64,000 bases of DNA from Nocardioides turkmenicus (GCF_011045035.1 NZ_JAALAA010000004.1:62001-126000); one strand, 5' to 3'. Positions 10,101 through 17,770 are shown, counted from the stretch's first letter. Notes: generated from the sequence alone by a model not told the origin. Program-made: numbers and translations.

Positions 10101-10533
10101 CGCCGAGGAGGTTGATGTTGAGCGAGACGCCGCGCTCGCGAATCCGCTCGATCTGCTTGCCGAGACGCGCGTCGGAGGCGTCGATCAGCAGGTGGCCCAC
10201 CATCTGCCGCAGCGCGCGGCGCGCGACCGGGATGACGAACCACGGCGCGACCAGCGACATCAGCGCGCCGAGCTTCACGCCGAGCTTCAGGTGCCAGGGC
10301 AGGAACGAAGGTACGTTGCCGGCCAGCTCGCGGAGGCTGGCTGCCGCCACGCGTACGTCCTCGGGCCGGATCACCCGGTCGACGAACCCGACGGTGAAGT
10401 CGAGCCCGGACGGGTCCTTGAGTACGTCGGCGAGGCGCTGGGCGGCCGGCGCGGTCGGCTTGGTCGAAGCCTTCGCCAGCCAGCCGCGGACGAGGTGGTC
10501 GACCTCGGCGATGAGCGCGTCATTGGTGGTCAT
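7117..10533 (-). CDS. putA: Bifunctional proline dehydrogenase / glutamate-semialdehyde dehydrogenase
   Basis: This 1138-residue enzyme oxidises proline to pyrroline-5-carboxylate (FAD) and then to glutamate (NAD+). The N-terminal half is the proline dehydrogenase barrel (LNINLLGEAVLG, FINLDMEEYRDLDMT, IVLQAYLPDA, VRLVKGANLPMEH). The second half is an aldehyde dehydrogenase with PPWNFPLAIPTGG, catalytic E710 in LAETSGKN and nucleophile C744 in HAGQKCSAAS, ending in a further domain of roughly 170 residues. There is no ribbon-helix-helix DNA-binding N-terminus, so it is not a self-regulating PutA. The ATG at 10533 is used; longer upstream extensions lack family similarity. A divergent LysR gene starts 82 bp upstream and is the likely regulator. 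Confidence 0.95.
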   Translation of the reverse strand: MTTNDALIAEVDHLVRGWLAKASTKPTAPAAQRLADVLKDPSGLDFTVGFVDRVIRPEDVRVAAASLRELAGNVPSFLPWHLKLGVKLGALMSLVAPWFVIPVARRALRQMVGHLLIDASDARLGKQIERIRERGVSLNINLLGEAVLGQKEADRRLAGIRKLLARDDVDYVSVKVSSPVAPHAVWAYEEAVEHVVERLLPLYTYAANSSAAGTKKFINLDMEEYRDLDMTIDVFTRLLDRPELADLEAGIVLQAYLPDAMSAMMRLQEWSAARRARGGAPIKVRLVKGANLPMEHVEASLHGWPVATWSTKQDSDTNYKRVLSWALTPERMANVRLGVAGHNLFDVAYAWILAGERGVRDSVEFEMLLGMAEGQAEAVKETVGGLLLYVPVVHPKDFDVAIAYLVRRLEEGASTENFMSAVFDLNSSEALYKREKERFVRSLAAVDDSVPAPNRTQDRREPVADLPVARPFENTPDTDPHLPGNREWGQAIIARVGSSTLGEQLVADHTVTSVEAVESVLEGAVGAQADWGRKTGAERAAVLRAAAVEVERRRAEWLEVGASECGKTLDQGDPEVSEAIDFLNYYASLAEELDLVDGARQMPVRLTLVTPPWNFPLAIPTGGVAAALAAGSAVVIKPAPQAQRCGSVLVETLWAAGVPKEVLRLVHVPENEVGRALIASPLVDRLILTGAFDTAELFRSFRSDLPLLAETSGKNALVVTPDADLDLAVKDLVYSAFGHAGQKCSAASLGILVGSVATSRRFRDQLIDAVTSLKVGYPTDPTVQVGPIIEPASGKLLKALTTLAPGESWLVKPRQLDDTGRLWSPGVKTGVKRGSEFHLTEYFGPVLGLISASSLDEAIEIQNQVDYGLTAGIHSLDRAEITQWLESVEAGNVYVNRGITGAIVRRQPFGGWKKSAVGAGTKAGGPNYLVGLSDWVSAPATELATPAPAVRSLVDWAGRLGIEGIEMLQRGAGSDAVAWEREFGAARDVSRLTAEVNVLRYSPVPVTIRYEGGPVAHLLRVLAAGVAAGAPVTVSVATALDDETASLVKATGATYVVEDMAAWAAILSGPHAPSRVRLLGGSREVFAEASQGRVDIALYAQPVVEAGRVELLTFLHEQAVSVTAHRFGSPTPLVDNLF

Positions 10534-10561
10534 AGTGCCGAGTATGCGACCAGAGTCACGT

Positions 10562-10581
10562 AAGATAAAGCGATGTTTCTT
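10562..10581. promoter_or_regulatory. Candidate LysR operator between putA and lysR
   Basis: AAGATAAAGCGATGTTTCTT is an interrupted dyad in the AT-rich middle of the 82-bp divergent spacer (outer arms AAGA/TCTT, inner AA/TT). LysR proteins usually bind such interrupted dyads between divergent genes. No second copy was seen in the window. Confidence 0.4.
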
Positions 10582-10615
10582 GGAGAGTATCCGTAAGCAA
10601 ACCTGAAGGGTCGCG

Positions 10616-11533
10616 ATGCTCGAAGTCCGCCGCCTCCGCCTCCTCGCCGAGCTCGCCGCGCGCGGCACCCTGGCCGAGGTCGCCGAGGCCCTCCACCAGA
10701 GCCCGTCGTCGGTCTCCCAGCAGCTCGGCCAGCTCGAGCGGGAGGTCGGCGTCCCCCTGCTCACCAAGGCGGGACGACGGGTCCAGCTCACCGCCGCGGC
10801 CGAGGTGCTGGTCGAGCACACCACCGAGATCCTGGCCCGGCTCGAGGCGGCCGAGGCCGCGGTCACCGCGCTCGGCGACGAGACCGCCGGCACCGTGCGG
10901 GTCGCGGTCTTCCAGTCGGTCGCCCTCGCCTACATGCCGCAGGCGCTCGCCGACCTGACCCGGCGTCATCCGCGGCTGCGGGTGATGCTGTCCCAGCGCG
11001 CACCCGAGCAGGCGCTCCACGACCTCGCCCTGCGCGAGCTCGACCTGGTCGTCGCCGAGCACTACCCCGACCACGGCGCGCCCCACTTCGACGGTCTCGA
11101 CCGGCGGCCGCTCACCACCGACCGGCTCCGGCTGGCCCTCCCGCCTCGCGGCTCCGGGGCGATCTGGGACGACATCACCTCCCTCGCCGAAGCCGGTTGT
11201 GTCCCGTGGGCGATGGAGCCGCCGGGCACGGCGTCACGCCACTGGATCGAGGAGCAGTGCCGCCGCGCCGGCTTCGAGCCCGAGGTGCGCTACGAGACCG
11301 ACGACGTCGAGGCCCACGTCGCGCTGGTCGAGTCGGGCAACGCGGTCGCACTCCTCTCCGACCTGATGCGCGTGCGCCACCGGACCGCGGTGCGGCTCAT
11401 CGAGCTGCCGGGGTCGCCGCGGCGTACGGTCTTCACCGCCACCCGCACGGCCATCGCCGACTCGCCGGGGATCATCGCGTGCCGCGCCGCGCTGGCCCGG
11501 GTGGTGCCGGCAGATCTCGTATTGCCGACCTGA
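10616..11533 (+). CDS. LysR-family transcriptional regulator, probable putA regulator
   Basis: This 305-residue protein has the canonical LysR layout: an N-terminal HTH (EVRRLRLLAELAARGTLAEVAEALHQSPSSVSQQLGQLE), a linker helix to about residue 85, and a periplasmic-binding-like effector domain. The ATG at 10616 follows a GAAGGG ribosome site. It is divergent from putA with a short shared promoter region, the classic arrangement for a regulator of the adjacent catabolic gene, so proline or P5C is a plausible co-inducer. That is inference from context. It ends 7 bp from the convergent TetR gene. Confidence 0.9.
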   Translation: MLEVRRLRLLAELAARGTLAEVAEALHQSPSSVSQQLGQLEREVGVPLLTKAGRRVQLTAAAEVLVEHTTEILARLEAAEAAVTALGDETAGTVRVAVFQSVALAYMPQALADLTRRHPRLRVMLSQRAPEQALHDLALRELDLVVAEHYPDHGAPHFDGLDRRPLTTDRLRLALPPRGSGAIWDDITSLAEAGCVPWAMEPPGTASRHWIEEQCRRAGFEPEVRYETDDVEAHVALVESGNAVALLSDLMRVRHRTAVRLIELPGSPRRTVFTATRTAIADSPGIIACRAALARVVPADLVLPT

Positions 11534-11540
11534 CGCCCGA

Positions 11541-12209
11541 TCAGCCGAGGAGCTCCTCGAGCGGCTGGTCGTGGTCGATCGCCATTCCGTACGCCTTGGT
11601 GCGGGTGTCGATCATCGCCAGGACGGCCTCGGTGACGACCTCGGTCAGGTGCTCGGCGTCGGGGATGCCCTCGCCGAGGTGGACCCAGCGACGTACGGCA
11701 CCGAAGACCATCCCGATCAGGCCGTAGATGAGCGGGTCGACGGCCTTCTTGTCGATCTCGGAGACCTCGACGCCGGTCAGCTCGAACGCGGCCAGGATCA
11801 GTTCCTTGATCCGCTCCGCGACCCGGTCCAGCCCCTGCTGCAGCGGGCCGCTGCCGTTGGGCGCGGTGTCGACGTCGGCCACCTGGTGCAGGAGCGGATG
11901 CTCGAGCGCCCAGTTGACGTACGCCCCGACCGTGCGCGAGATGATCTGCCGGATCGATCCGGTCAGCTCCATCGCCGGGAAGAGCTTGGCCCACAGACCG
12001 TCGAGGATGTCGGCCTGGATGGCGAGGTCGAGCTCGCGCCGGTCGGCGAAGTGGCGGTAGACGACGGACCGGGAGAGCCCGGCGGCCTGGCCGATCGCCT
12101 GCAGGCTGACGTTGACGCCGTCGGTCTCGATCAGACCGATCGCGGCATCGACGATGCGCTTGCGCCGGTCATCGTTGTGACGCTTCCAGCGAACTGCCCT
12201 GCCATCCAT
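11541..12209 (-). CDS. TetR-family transcriptional regulator
   Basis: This 222-residue TetR protein has its HTH near residues 30-65 (VSLQAIGQAAGLSRSVVYRHFADRREL). The remaining helical domain is the ligand pocket and dimer interface. The ATG at 12209 directly abuts a perfect 7-7-7 dyad (12211-12231) that is almost surely its own operator. The gene lies 82 bp downstream of the EthA-like monooxygenase on the same strand. That pairing recalls mycobacterial ethR-ethA, although there the genes are divergent. The ligand is unknown. Confidence 0.88.
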   Translation of the reverse strand: MDGRAVRWKRHNDDRRKRIVDAAIGLIETDGVNVSLQAIGQAAGLSRSVVYRHFADRRELDLAIQADILDGLWAKLFPAMELTGSIRQIISRTVGAYVNWALEHPLLHQVADVDTAPNGSGPLQQGLDRVAERIKELILAAFELTGVEVSEIDKKAVDPLIYGLIGMVFGAVRRWVHLGEGIPDAEHLTEVVTEAVLAMIDTRTKAYGMAIDHDQPLEELLG

Positions 12210-12210
12210 G

Positions 12211-12231
12211 GTGGGACCATCGTAGTCCCAC
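12211..12231. promoter_or_regulatory. TetR operator at the start of the tetR gene
   Basis: GTGGGAC and GTCCCAC form perfect 7-bp inverted arms around CATCGTA, immediately upstream of the tetR start codon. The geometry (21 bp, odd spacer) is typical of TetR sites. A bound repressor would block its own transcription or initiation. No copy is present in front of the monooxygenase gene. Confidence 0.7.
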
Positions 12232-12256
12232 GTACTTCACGCCGGGCCTGGAATGC

Positions 12257-12266
12257 CTGTCACAGT
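12257..12266. promoter_or_regulatory. Third CTGTCACAGT copy
   Basis: CTGTCACAGT matches 10 of the 11 bases of the palindrome found at both beta-oxidation promoters (2573 and 3242). It lies between the monooxygenase stop and the tetR start. It may be a further site for the MerR regulator or a chance match. Confidence 0.25.
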
Positions 12267-12291
12267 AATCACAGACCCGGCGCCAAGGGGC

Positions 12292-13806
12292 TCAGGCGAA
12301 CCTGATCACGCCGTCGGCGACCGGCGCCCCGAGCCCCTTCATGTCCACCAGGTAGTTCTGCTTCGCGGCCCACGGAGCCCGGTCACCGGCCTTCGGCATC
12401 AGGTCCAGCGAACGCTGGATGTAGCCGGAGGCCAGATCCATGAACGGCCGCTCCTCGACGCTCGGGTCCCGGGAGACCGAGGCGACGTCGTAGCCGTTCT
12501 CCCCCATGAAGCCGAGCAGCCGGATCACGTAGTCGGTGACCAGGTCGGCCTTGAGCGTCCACGAGGCGTTGGTGTAGCCGATCGTATAGGCGAAGTTGGG
12601 CATCCCGGTGATCATCAGGCCCTTGTAGGCCATCTGGTCGGGCAGGTTGATCGGCTCGCCGTCGACGGTGAAGTCGAGTCCCCCGAAGAGCCGGAGGTTG
12701 AGCCCAGTGGCGGAGATGACGATGTCCGCCTCGAGCGTCTCGCCGGACTCGAGCTCGATGCCCTTCGGCACGAACGCCTTGATCCGGTCGGTCACCACGT
12801 CGGCGTACCCCTCCCGGATCGACTTCATCATGTCGCCGTCGGGGACGAAGCAGATGCGCTGGTCCCACGGGTTGTAGGGCGGGTTGAAGTGCTTGTCGAC
12901 GTACGCGATCGCCTCGTCCTTGGTCATCCCCGGACGACCATTTCGAGCCGTGAGGCCGTTGATCCACTGGTCGCGGATCACCTTCTTGACGACACCGGGG
13001 GCGCGGCGGGCGAGCTGGTAGGTGCCGACCGTGAGCATGATGTTCTCCCAGCGGACCGCCTCGTGGCCGATCTTCTCGCGCACCCGCTTGAACGGGAGCC
13101 GGCCGAGCAGGCTGAACGGCGCGGTCTTCAGCAGCGAGGCGATCGCGTCCTTCCCCGGCCGGGAGAGGATGTACGTCGGGGTGCGCTGCAGCATCGTGAC
13201 CTTCTCGGCCCGGTCGCTGCCGGCACCGGCCAGGTTGGGCAGCAGGGTGACCGCGGTCGCGCCGGAGCCGATGATGACGACCTTCTTGCCCGCGTAGTCG
13301 AGGTCCTCGGGCCAGTGCTGCGGGTGCACGAAGGTGCCCTCGTAGTCGTCGAGGCCGGCGAACTCCGGCTGATAGCCGTTGGCGTAGTCGTAGTAGCCCG
13401 AGCAGTTCCACAGGAAGCCGGCGGTGATCTCGGTGGGGCCGTCGGGGGTCTCGACGGAGACGGTCCACTGCTTGTCCTCGGAGCTCCACGCCGCACCGGT
13501 GACCTTGTGGCCGTAGCGGATCAGCTTGTCGACGCCGTAGTCCTCCGCCGTCTGCCGGAGGTAGTCACGGATCTGGTGACCGTCGGCGAGCGCCTGCGAG
13601 CTCTCCCACGGACGCCACTTGAAGGCGAAGGTGAACATGTCGGAGTCGGACCGGATGCCCGGGTAGCGGAAGAGGTCCCACGTGCCGCCACTGGCATCGC
13701 GCTGCTCGAGGATCGCGAGCGTCTTGCCGGGCAGGCGCTCACGGAGCTGTGCGGCCGCTCCGATGCCGGAGACGCCGGCACCGATGATCAGTACGTCGAC
13801 ATGCAT
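12292..13806 (-). CDS. FAD-dependent monooxygenase of the EthA / Baeyer-Villiger type
   Basis: The 504-residue protein resembles mycobacterial EthA along its length. The N-terminal FAD motif is VLIIGAGVSGIGAAAQL, followed by GGTWDLFRYPGIRSDSDMFTF, the NADPH-side motif VVIIGSGATAVTLLPNLAG, HPQHWPEDLDY, and late blocks NPWDQRICFVPDGD and AYTIGYTNASWTLKADL. Such enzymes insert oxygen next to ketones or at sulfur. The ATG at 13806 is chosen because the Rossmann strand starts four residues later. A TetR gene follows on the same strand. The natural substrate is unknown; in mycobacteria the homologue activates thioamide prodrugs, but activity here is not implied by sequence alone. Confidence 0.88.
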   Translation of the reverse strand: MHVDVLIIGAGVSGIGAAAQLRERLPGKTLAILEQRDASGGTWDLFRYPGIRSDSDMFTFAFKWRPWESSQALADGHQIRDYLRQTAEDYGVDKLIRYGHKVTGAAWSSEDKQWTVSVETPDGPTEITAGFLWNCSGYYDYANGYQPEFAGLDDYEGTFVHPQHWPEDLDYAGKKVVIIGSGATAVTLLPNLAGAGSDRAEKVTMLQRTPTYILSRPGKDAIASLLKTAPFSLLGRLPFKRVREKIGHEAVRWENIMLTVGTYQLARRAPGVVKKVIRDQWINGLTARNGRPGMTKDEAIAYVDKHFNPPYNPWDQRICFVPDGDMMKSIREGYADVVTDRIKAFVPKGIELESGETLEADIVISATGLNLRLFGGLDFTVDGEPINLPDQMAYKGLMITGMPNFAYTIGYTNASWTLKADLVTDYVIRLLGFMGENGYDVASVSRDPSVEERPFMDLASGYIQRSLDLMPKAGDRAPWAAKQNYLVDMKGLGAPVADGVIRFA

Positions 13807-14077
13807 GCGACTGAGGTTACCCGGAAGTATCTGATTGCGACACCCTGTCTCGCGAACTTTTGCAAGCGGACGTAGGAATCTTCGACTGAGGAACGGCTCG
13901 GTAACACAACCGGACCCCCCTACCCCGCGCGTAGGCGAGGTCACTACGCTGCGGTCTGCAGCCGTGGGGGCGGCACGCATCCACGGCGACTTCGGGGTCA
14001 CTCACCCGTCGCTTTCGATGGCTGAGGCTGCACTCGGGCCGCACGGCGCGGCCGCATGATCTTCGAAAGGTTTTCGA

Positions 14078-14893
14078 GTGTTGAGTTTCGTACGCGCCGG
14101 CGCGGTTGTCGCGGGCGTCTCCCTCGCCGGGTTCATCGCAGCGCCGGCGTTCGCCACCGGCGACCCGGCCGGCAACAACGGCACCGTCAAGGTGATCCAG
14201 CACGGCAACATCGACGATGTGCCGGAGAACCAGCCCCACGTCGGCTGCACCCTCGACATCGAGTGGTACGGCTTCGACGAGGGCGAGGACATCGTCTCGG
14301 AGATCGACTTCGAGCTGCACTCGCCGACCGACTCCGGTGAGCTCACCGTCGACGGCCCGAGCAAGGTCTTCGTGGGCGGCGACGCCGCGAGCGGCGCGGG
14401 CACCGACGACGGTCTGGACGGTCGCGAGACCTACACGCTGACCGCCACCGGCCTCGCCCACCCGAAGCAGGGCTTCCACGCGAAGGTCACCATCCACACC
14501 CCGGGCAGCATCGGCAACGACACCAAGACCAAGGTCTTCTGGTTCCAGAACTGCGCGGTCGAGGAGCCGACCCCGACGCCGACCCCCACCCCGACCGAGG
14601 AGCCCAGCCCCTCGGAGGAGCCGACCGAGGAGCCCACCGAGGAGCCCACCGAGGAGCCGACCGAGCCCGTCGTCCTCGAGGAGGAGCCGACCGAGTCCGA
14701 GTCCGCCGTCCCGACCGAGGAGTCCGACTCCGAGGTCCCGACCAACATCGACGCCGGTCTCGCCGGTGAGAGCGACTCCCCCGTGCCCGCGATGTGGCCG
14801 CTGCTGGCCATGCTCGCCGGCGCTGCCGCTGCCGGCACCGCGCTCGTCGTGGTCCTGCGCCGCCGCGCTGCCGCTCTGGTCCGCAAGGACTGA
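14078..14893 (+). CDS. Secreted, C-terminally membrane-anchored protein with Pro/Glu/Thr-rich stalk
   Basis: The 271-residue product starts at GTG 14078, eight bases after GAAAGG. A signal peptide covers about residues 1-27 (cut near AFATGDP). Residues 28-160 form an unrecognised extracellular domain with two cysteines. A low-complexity stalk follows, rich in TPTP and EEPTEEPTEEP repeats. The C-terminus is a hydrophobic helix and a basic tail (LRRRAAALVRKD). VPTNIDAGLAG precedes the helix by about 20 residues, where a sortase motif would sit, but it is not a canonical LPxTG. A 271-bp gene-free leader precedes it and a strong terminator follows. Function is unknown; a cell-surface role is inferred. 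Confidence 0.75.
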   Translation: MLSFVRAGAVVAGVSLAGFIAAPAFATGDPAGNNGTVKVIQHGNIDDVPENQPHVGCTLDIEWYGFDEGEDIVSEIDFELHSPTDSGELTVDGPSKVFVGGDAASGAGTDDGLDGRETYTLTATGLAHPKQGFHAKVTIHTPGSIGNDTKTKVFWFQNCAVEEPTPTPTPTPTEEPSPSEEPTEEPTEEPTEEPTEPVVLEEEPTESESAVPTEESDSEVPTNIDAGLAGESDSPVPAMWPLLAMLAGAAAAGTALVVVLRRRAAALVRKD

Positions 14894-14910
14894 GCCACCC
14901 CGCGTCACAC

Positions 14911-14956
14911 GGAACGGCGCGGCGTTCGACCTTCGGGTCGTGCGCCGCGCCGTTCC
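14911..14956 (+). terminator. Strong intrinsic terminator
   Basis: A perfect 14-bp stem (GGAACGGCGCGGCG, 14911-14924, with CGCCGCGCCGTTCC, 14943-14956) encloses a second small stem, GACC-TTCG-GGTC, with a stable UUCG loop. It sits between the surface-protein gene and the convergent CoA-transferase-family gene and can stop both transcripts. Confidence 0.9.
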
Positions 14957-14976
14957 TGCGTTTCCTCGGCCGGACG

Positions 14977-16155
14977 TCAGTCCTGGAACGCCGCGCCCTT
15001 CTCGATCAGGGCGTCGGCGTCGTCGATCCCCCACGCGGCCAGGGCCCCGCGGGTGTGCTGGCCGGCGCTGGCCGCCGGCGCCGCACCCAAGGTGGAGGCG
15101 GTGCGGCTGAACCGCGGAGCGGGAGCGGGCTGGGTGACACCGTGGTGGGTGACGTACGTCTGGCGGGCCTGCAGGTGCGGGTGGACAGCCGCCTCGGAGG
15201 GGGTGAGGACGGGGGCGACGCAGGCGTCGGTGCCCTCGAAGATCTCGGCCCACTCGGCCATCGTCTTCGACGCGAAGGTCTTGGCGAAGAGGTCGCGCAT
15301 CTCGTCGTAGCGCTCCATCTCGTACTGCCCCGGGCAGACCCCATCGAGCCCGAGCCGGGTGACCATCTCGGCGAAGAACTTGCCCTCCAGCGCACCGACC
15401 GCGACCTGGCGGCCGTCGGAGGTGTCGTAGAGCGCGTAGAACGGCATCGCGCCGTCGAGCAGATTGCTCTGCCGCGTCTCGTGCCAGGCACCGGAGGCAA
15501 GCATGCCGGAGATCATCGTGGCGAGGTGGGCGGTGCCGTCCACGATCGCGGCGTCGACCACCTGTCCCTCACCGGTCGTCCTGGCCTCGATCAGCGCGGC
15601 GAGGATGCCCATGACCAGGTAGGTCGAGCCCCCGCCGAAGTCACCGAGCAGGTTGAGCGGGAAATGAGGCCGGGCGCGGTCCTGGCCGAGACCGTTGAGC
15701 ACGCCGGTCGTGGCGATGTAGGTGAGGTCGTGACCCGCGGACTGCGCCAGCGGACCCTCCTGGCCCCAGCCGGTCATCCGGCCGTAGACGAGGCGCGGGT
15801 TGCGCTCCAGGCAGGCGTCGGGGCCCAGGCCGAGACGGTCGGTGACGCCCGGACGCAGCCCTTCGACGAGCACGTCGGCGGTCTCCACCAGACGCAGGAC
15901 GGTCTCGACCGCATCCGGGTTCTTGAGGTCGAGCGCGACGCTCGGGCGGCCCCGGGTGAGCAGGTCACCGGCACCGCCACCGAGCACGTTGCCGCCCGGC
16001 CGGTCGACCCGGATCACGTCCGCGCCCATGTCCGCGAGGATCGTGCAGGCGTGCGGCCCCGGCCCGATCCCCGCCAGCTCGACGACCTTGACCCCGCGGA
16101 GGGGGCCGGTGCCCTGGCCCAATGTCACTGTGGATTTCTCCGTCGACTCAGTCAT
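14977..16155 (-). CDS. CaiB/BaiF-family protein, alpha-methylacyl-CoA racemase-like
   Basis: This 392-residue protein belongs to the family III CoA-transferase fold. GVKVVELAGIGPGPHACTILADMGADVIRVDRP and the block MTGWGQEGPLAQSAGHDLTYIA match alpha-methylacyl-CoA racemases, with the paired acid/base His and Asp in that block (AGHD). Racemases epimerise 2-methylacyl-CoA so that branched chains can enter beta-oxidation, which would fit the beta-oxidation genes at the window start. The ATG at 16155 is preferred to the ATG three codons upstream because GCGAGGA then lies at a proper distance. CoA transferase activity is the main alternative. Confidence 0.85.
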   Translation of the reverse strand: MTESTEKSTVTLGQGTGPLRGVKVVELAGIGPGPHACTILADMGADVIRVDRPGGNVLGGGAGDLLTRGRPSVALDLKNPDAVETVLRLVETADVLVEGLRPGVTDRLGLGPDACLERNPRLVYGRMTGWGQEGPLAQSAGHDLTYIATTGVLNGLGQDRARPHFPLNLLGDFGGGSTYLVMGILAALIEARTTGEGQVVDAAIVDGTAHLATMISGMLASGAWHETRQSNLLDGAMPFYALYDTSDGRQVAVGALEGKFFAEMVTRLGLDGVCPGQYEMERYDEMRDLFAKTFASKTMAEWAEIFEGTDACVAPVLTPSEAAVHPHLQARQTYVTHHGVTQPAPAPRFSRTASTLGAAPAASAGQHTRGALAAWGIDDADALIEKGAAFQD

Positions 16156-16279
16156 GTCGGCCATCCTCGCAGGATCCGGACCCGCAGAGTCTGGAACCCT
16201 CCGCCCGGCATGATCGGATCGTGGCGCGGAGTCCGATACGCTCCGAGACACACTCGCCGGTGCCACAGGAGCAGAGAAG

Positions 16280-17770
16280 TTGTCTCGGGAAATCCCCACA
16301 TCCCCCCAGTCCGCCGCCACCCAGGCCAGCCCTGTCAATCCGGTCAGCCCGCTGACCGCGAACGATCCCCGCGAGATCGGTCCGTACCGGCTCACCGGCC
16401 GCCTCGGCCACGGCGGCATGGGCGTCGTCTACCTGGGTGAGGACGCGGCGGGCATGAAGGCGGCGGTGAAGGCGATCCTTCCCGAGCTCACCTCCGACCC
16501 GGGCTTCCGGGCGCGGTTCGAGCGGGAGATCGAGGCCGCCAAGAGGGTGGAGAGCCGGTTCACCGCGCGGGTCCTCGACGCCGACCCCGACGCCGAACAG
16601 CCCTGGATGGCGAGCGAGTACGTCGCCGACCCACCCCTCAACAAGCTGATCGGCTCCGGTCGGCGCCTGACCGAGATCGACGTACGTCAACTGGTCGCCG
16701 GTGTCGCGGAGGCGCTCGCCGCGGTGCATGCTGCCGGGCTCGTCCACCGCGACATCAAGCCCGGCAACATCCTCTACGGCGACACCGACCCGTGCGTGAT
16801 CGACATGGGCATCGCCCGCTCCGTCGACGGCACCGCGCTGACCCAGACCGGCAAGGCGGTCGGCACCTACGGCTACCAGGCGCCCGAGCAGGTCCAGACC
16901 GGCACCTTCTCCAGTGCGGTCGACATCTGGGCGCTCGGTCTAGTCGCGTTCGTCGCCGCCACCGGCCGCTGGCCGTTCAGCGGCGAGATCGGCTCGATGG
17001 GCCATCTCCTCAAGGGCGAGTCGCCCAACCTGAGCCTCTGCCCGGTCTACCTGCGGCCGCTGGTCGCCGCATGCCTGGCCGACGAGCCGACCGCTCGGCC
17101 CTCCGCCGCCGACATCCTGGCCACCAACGGCGACTGGACCCTGCTGCCGGCCCCTATCACCTCGGAGGCGGAGACGACGGTCGGCGCGCTGCCACCGTCG
17201 CTCACCGGCACCGGGATCACCCGCGCACCGCGGCCTGCCGCGAGCCTCGCGGGACCCGGCAACACCGCCGACCTGCCCACCCATGCCCCCACCTTCGCCG
17301 AGCCGACCCAGCCGCCCGGACGCCGCTGGAAGGTCGCCGTGATGGCCGCAGCAGCGGTGGTCCTGGTCTCGGCCGGTGTGGCCGTCGCGGCCAACCCCGA
17401 CCTGCTCCCCGGTCAGGACGACGAACCGCGGGTCAGCGAGGTCACGCCGTCGGCCGAGCCCAGCACCGGCGAGAGAAGCACGGCGCCGAGCACTCCGGTC
17501 GGCGGGACCGTGGACACGGGGACGGATCCCGAGTTCGACGAGGAGCCCGCCGACGAGCGTCCCGAGGACGACGGCGAGATCGTCCCGAGCGAGGGCGCCG
17601 CCAGCGGCGACGCGACACCTTCGGAGTCGCCGGAGCCGACCGAGACGGTGCCGAGCGACCCGGCGAGCGAGACCGTCACCGAGACGCCGACCGCCGAGCC
17701 GACCGAGACCGCGACGGCGGAGCCGACCGAGGATCCCGTCGAGGAGCCGACGGCGACCGCCTCTCCCTGA
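16280..17770 (+). CDS. Membrane-anchored eukaryotic-like serine/threonine kinase
   Basis: The 496-residue protein starts at TTG 16280 behind AGGAG. The kinase domain spans about residues 34-290: Gly loop GRLGHGGMGVVYLG, ATP lysine in AAVKAIL, catalytic loop HRDIKPGNIL, and APEQ in the P+1 region. The metal-binding DFG is DMG here (VIDMGIAR), which keeps the essential Asp. A linker leads to one membrane helix (about residues 352-372) and an external tail rich in Pro, Glu and Thr instead of PASTA repeats. It is divergent from the racemase-like gene. The extracellular signal and substrates are unknown. A short GC stem (17818-17832) downstream may be a weak terminator. Confidence 0.92.
   Translation: MSREIPTSPQSAATQASPVNPVSPLTANDPREIGPYRLTGRLGHGGMGVVYLGEDAAGMKAAVKAILPELTSDPGFRARFEREIEAAKRVESRFTARVLDADPDAEQPWMASEYVADPPLNKLIGSGRRLTEIDVRQLVAGVAEALAAVHAAGLVHRDIKPGNILYGDTDPCVIDMGIARSVDGTALTQTGKAVGTYGYQAPEQVQTGTFSSAVDIWALGLVAFVAATGRWPFSGEIGSMGHLLKGESPNLSLCPVYLRPLVAACLADEPTARPSAADILATNGDWTLLPAPITSEAETTVGALPPSLTGTGITRAPRPAASLAGPGNTADLPTHAPTFAEPTQPPGRRWKVAVMAAAAVVLVSAGVAVAANPDLLPGQDDEPRVSEVTPSAEPSTGERSTAPSTPVGGTVDTGTDPEFDEEPADERPEDDGEIVPSEGAASGDATPSESPEPTETVPSDPASETVTETPTAEPTETATAEPTEDPVEEPTATASP

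Noticed and set aside
7159-10563. A 1134-codon open frame on the plus strand, antisense to putA
   Set aside because: High GC keeps antisense frames open. The minus-strand PutA has all catalytic motifs; the antisense product is low-complexity Arg/Gly/Asp sequence.
13807-14077. Possible c-di-AMP (ydaO-type) riboswitch upstream of the surface-protein gene
   Set aside because: GC-rich complementary segments exist, but the conserved core of that family could not be matched by eye; kept only as an unexplained leader.
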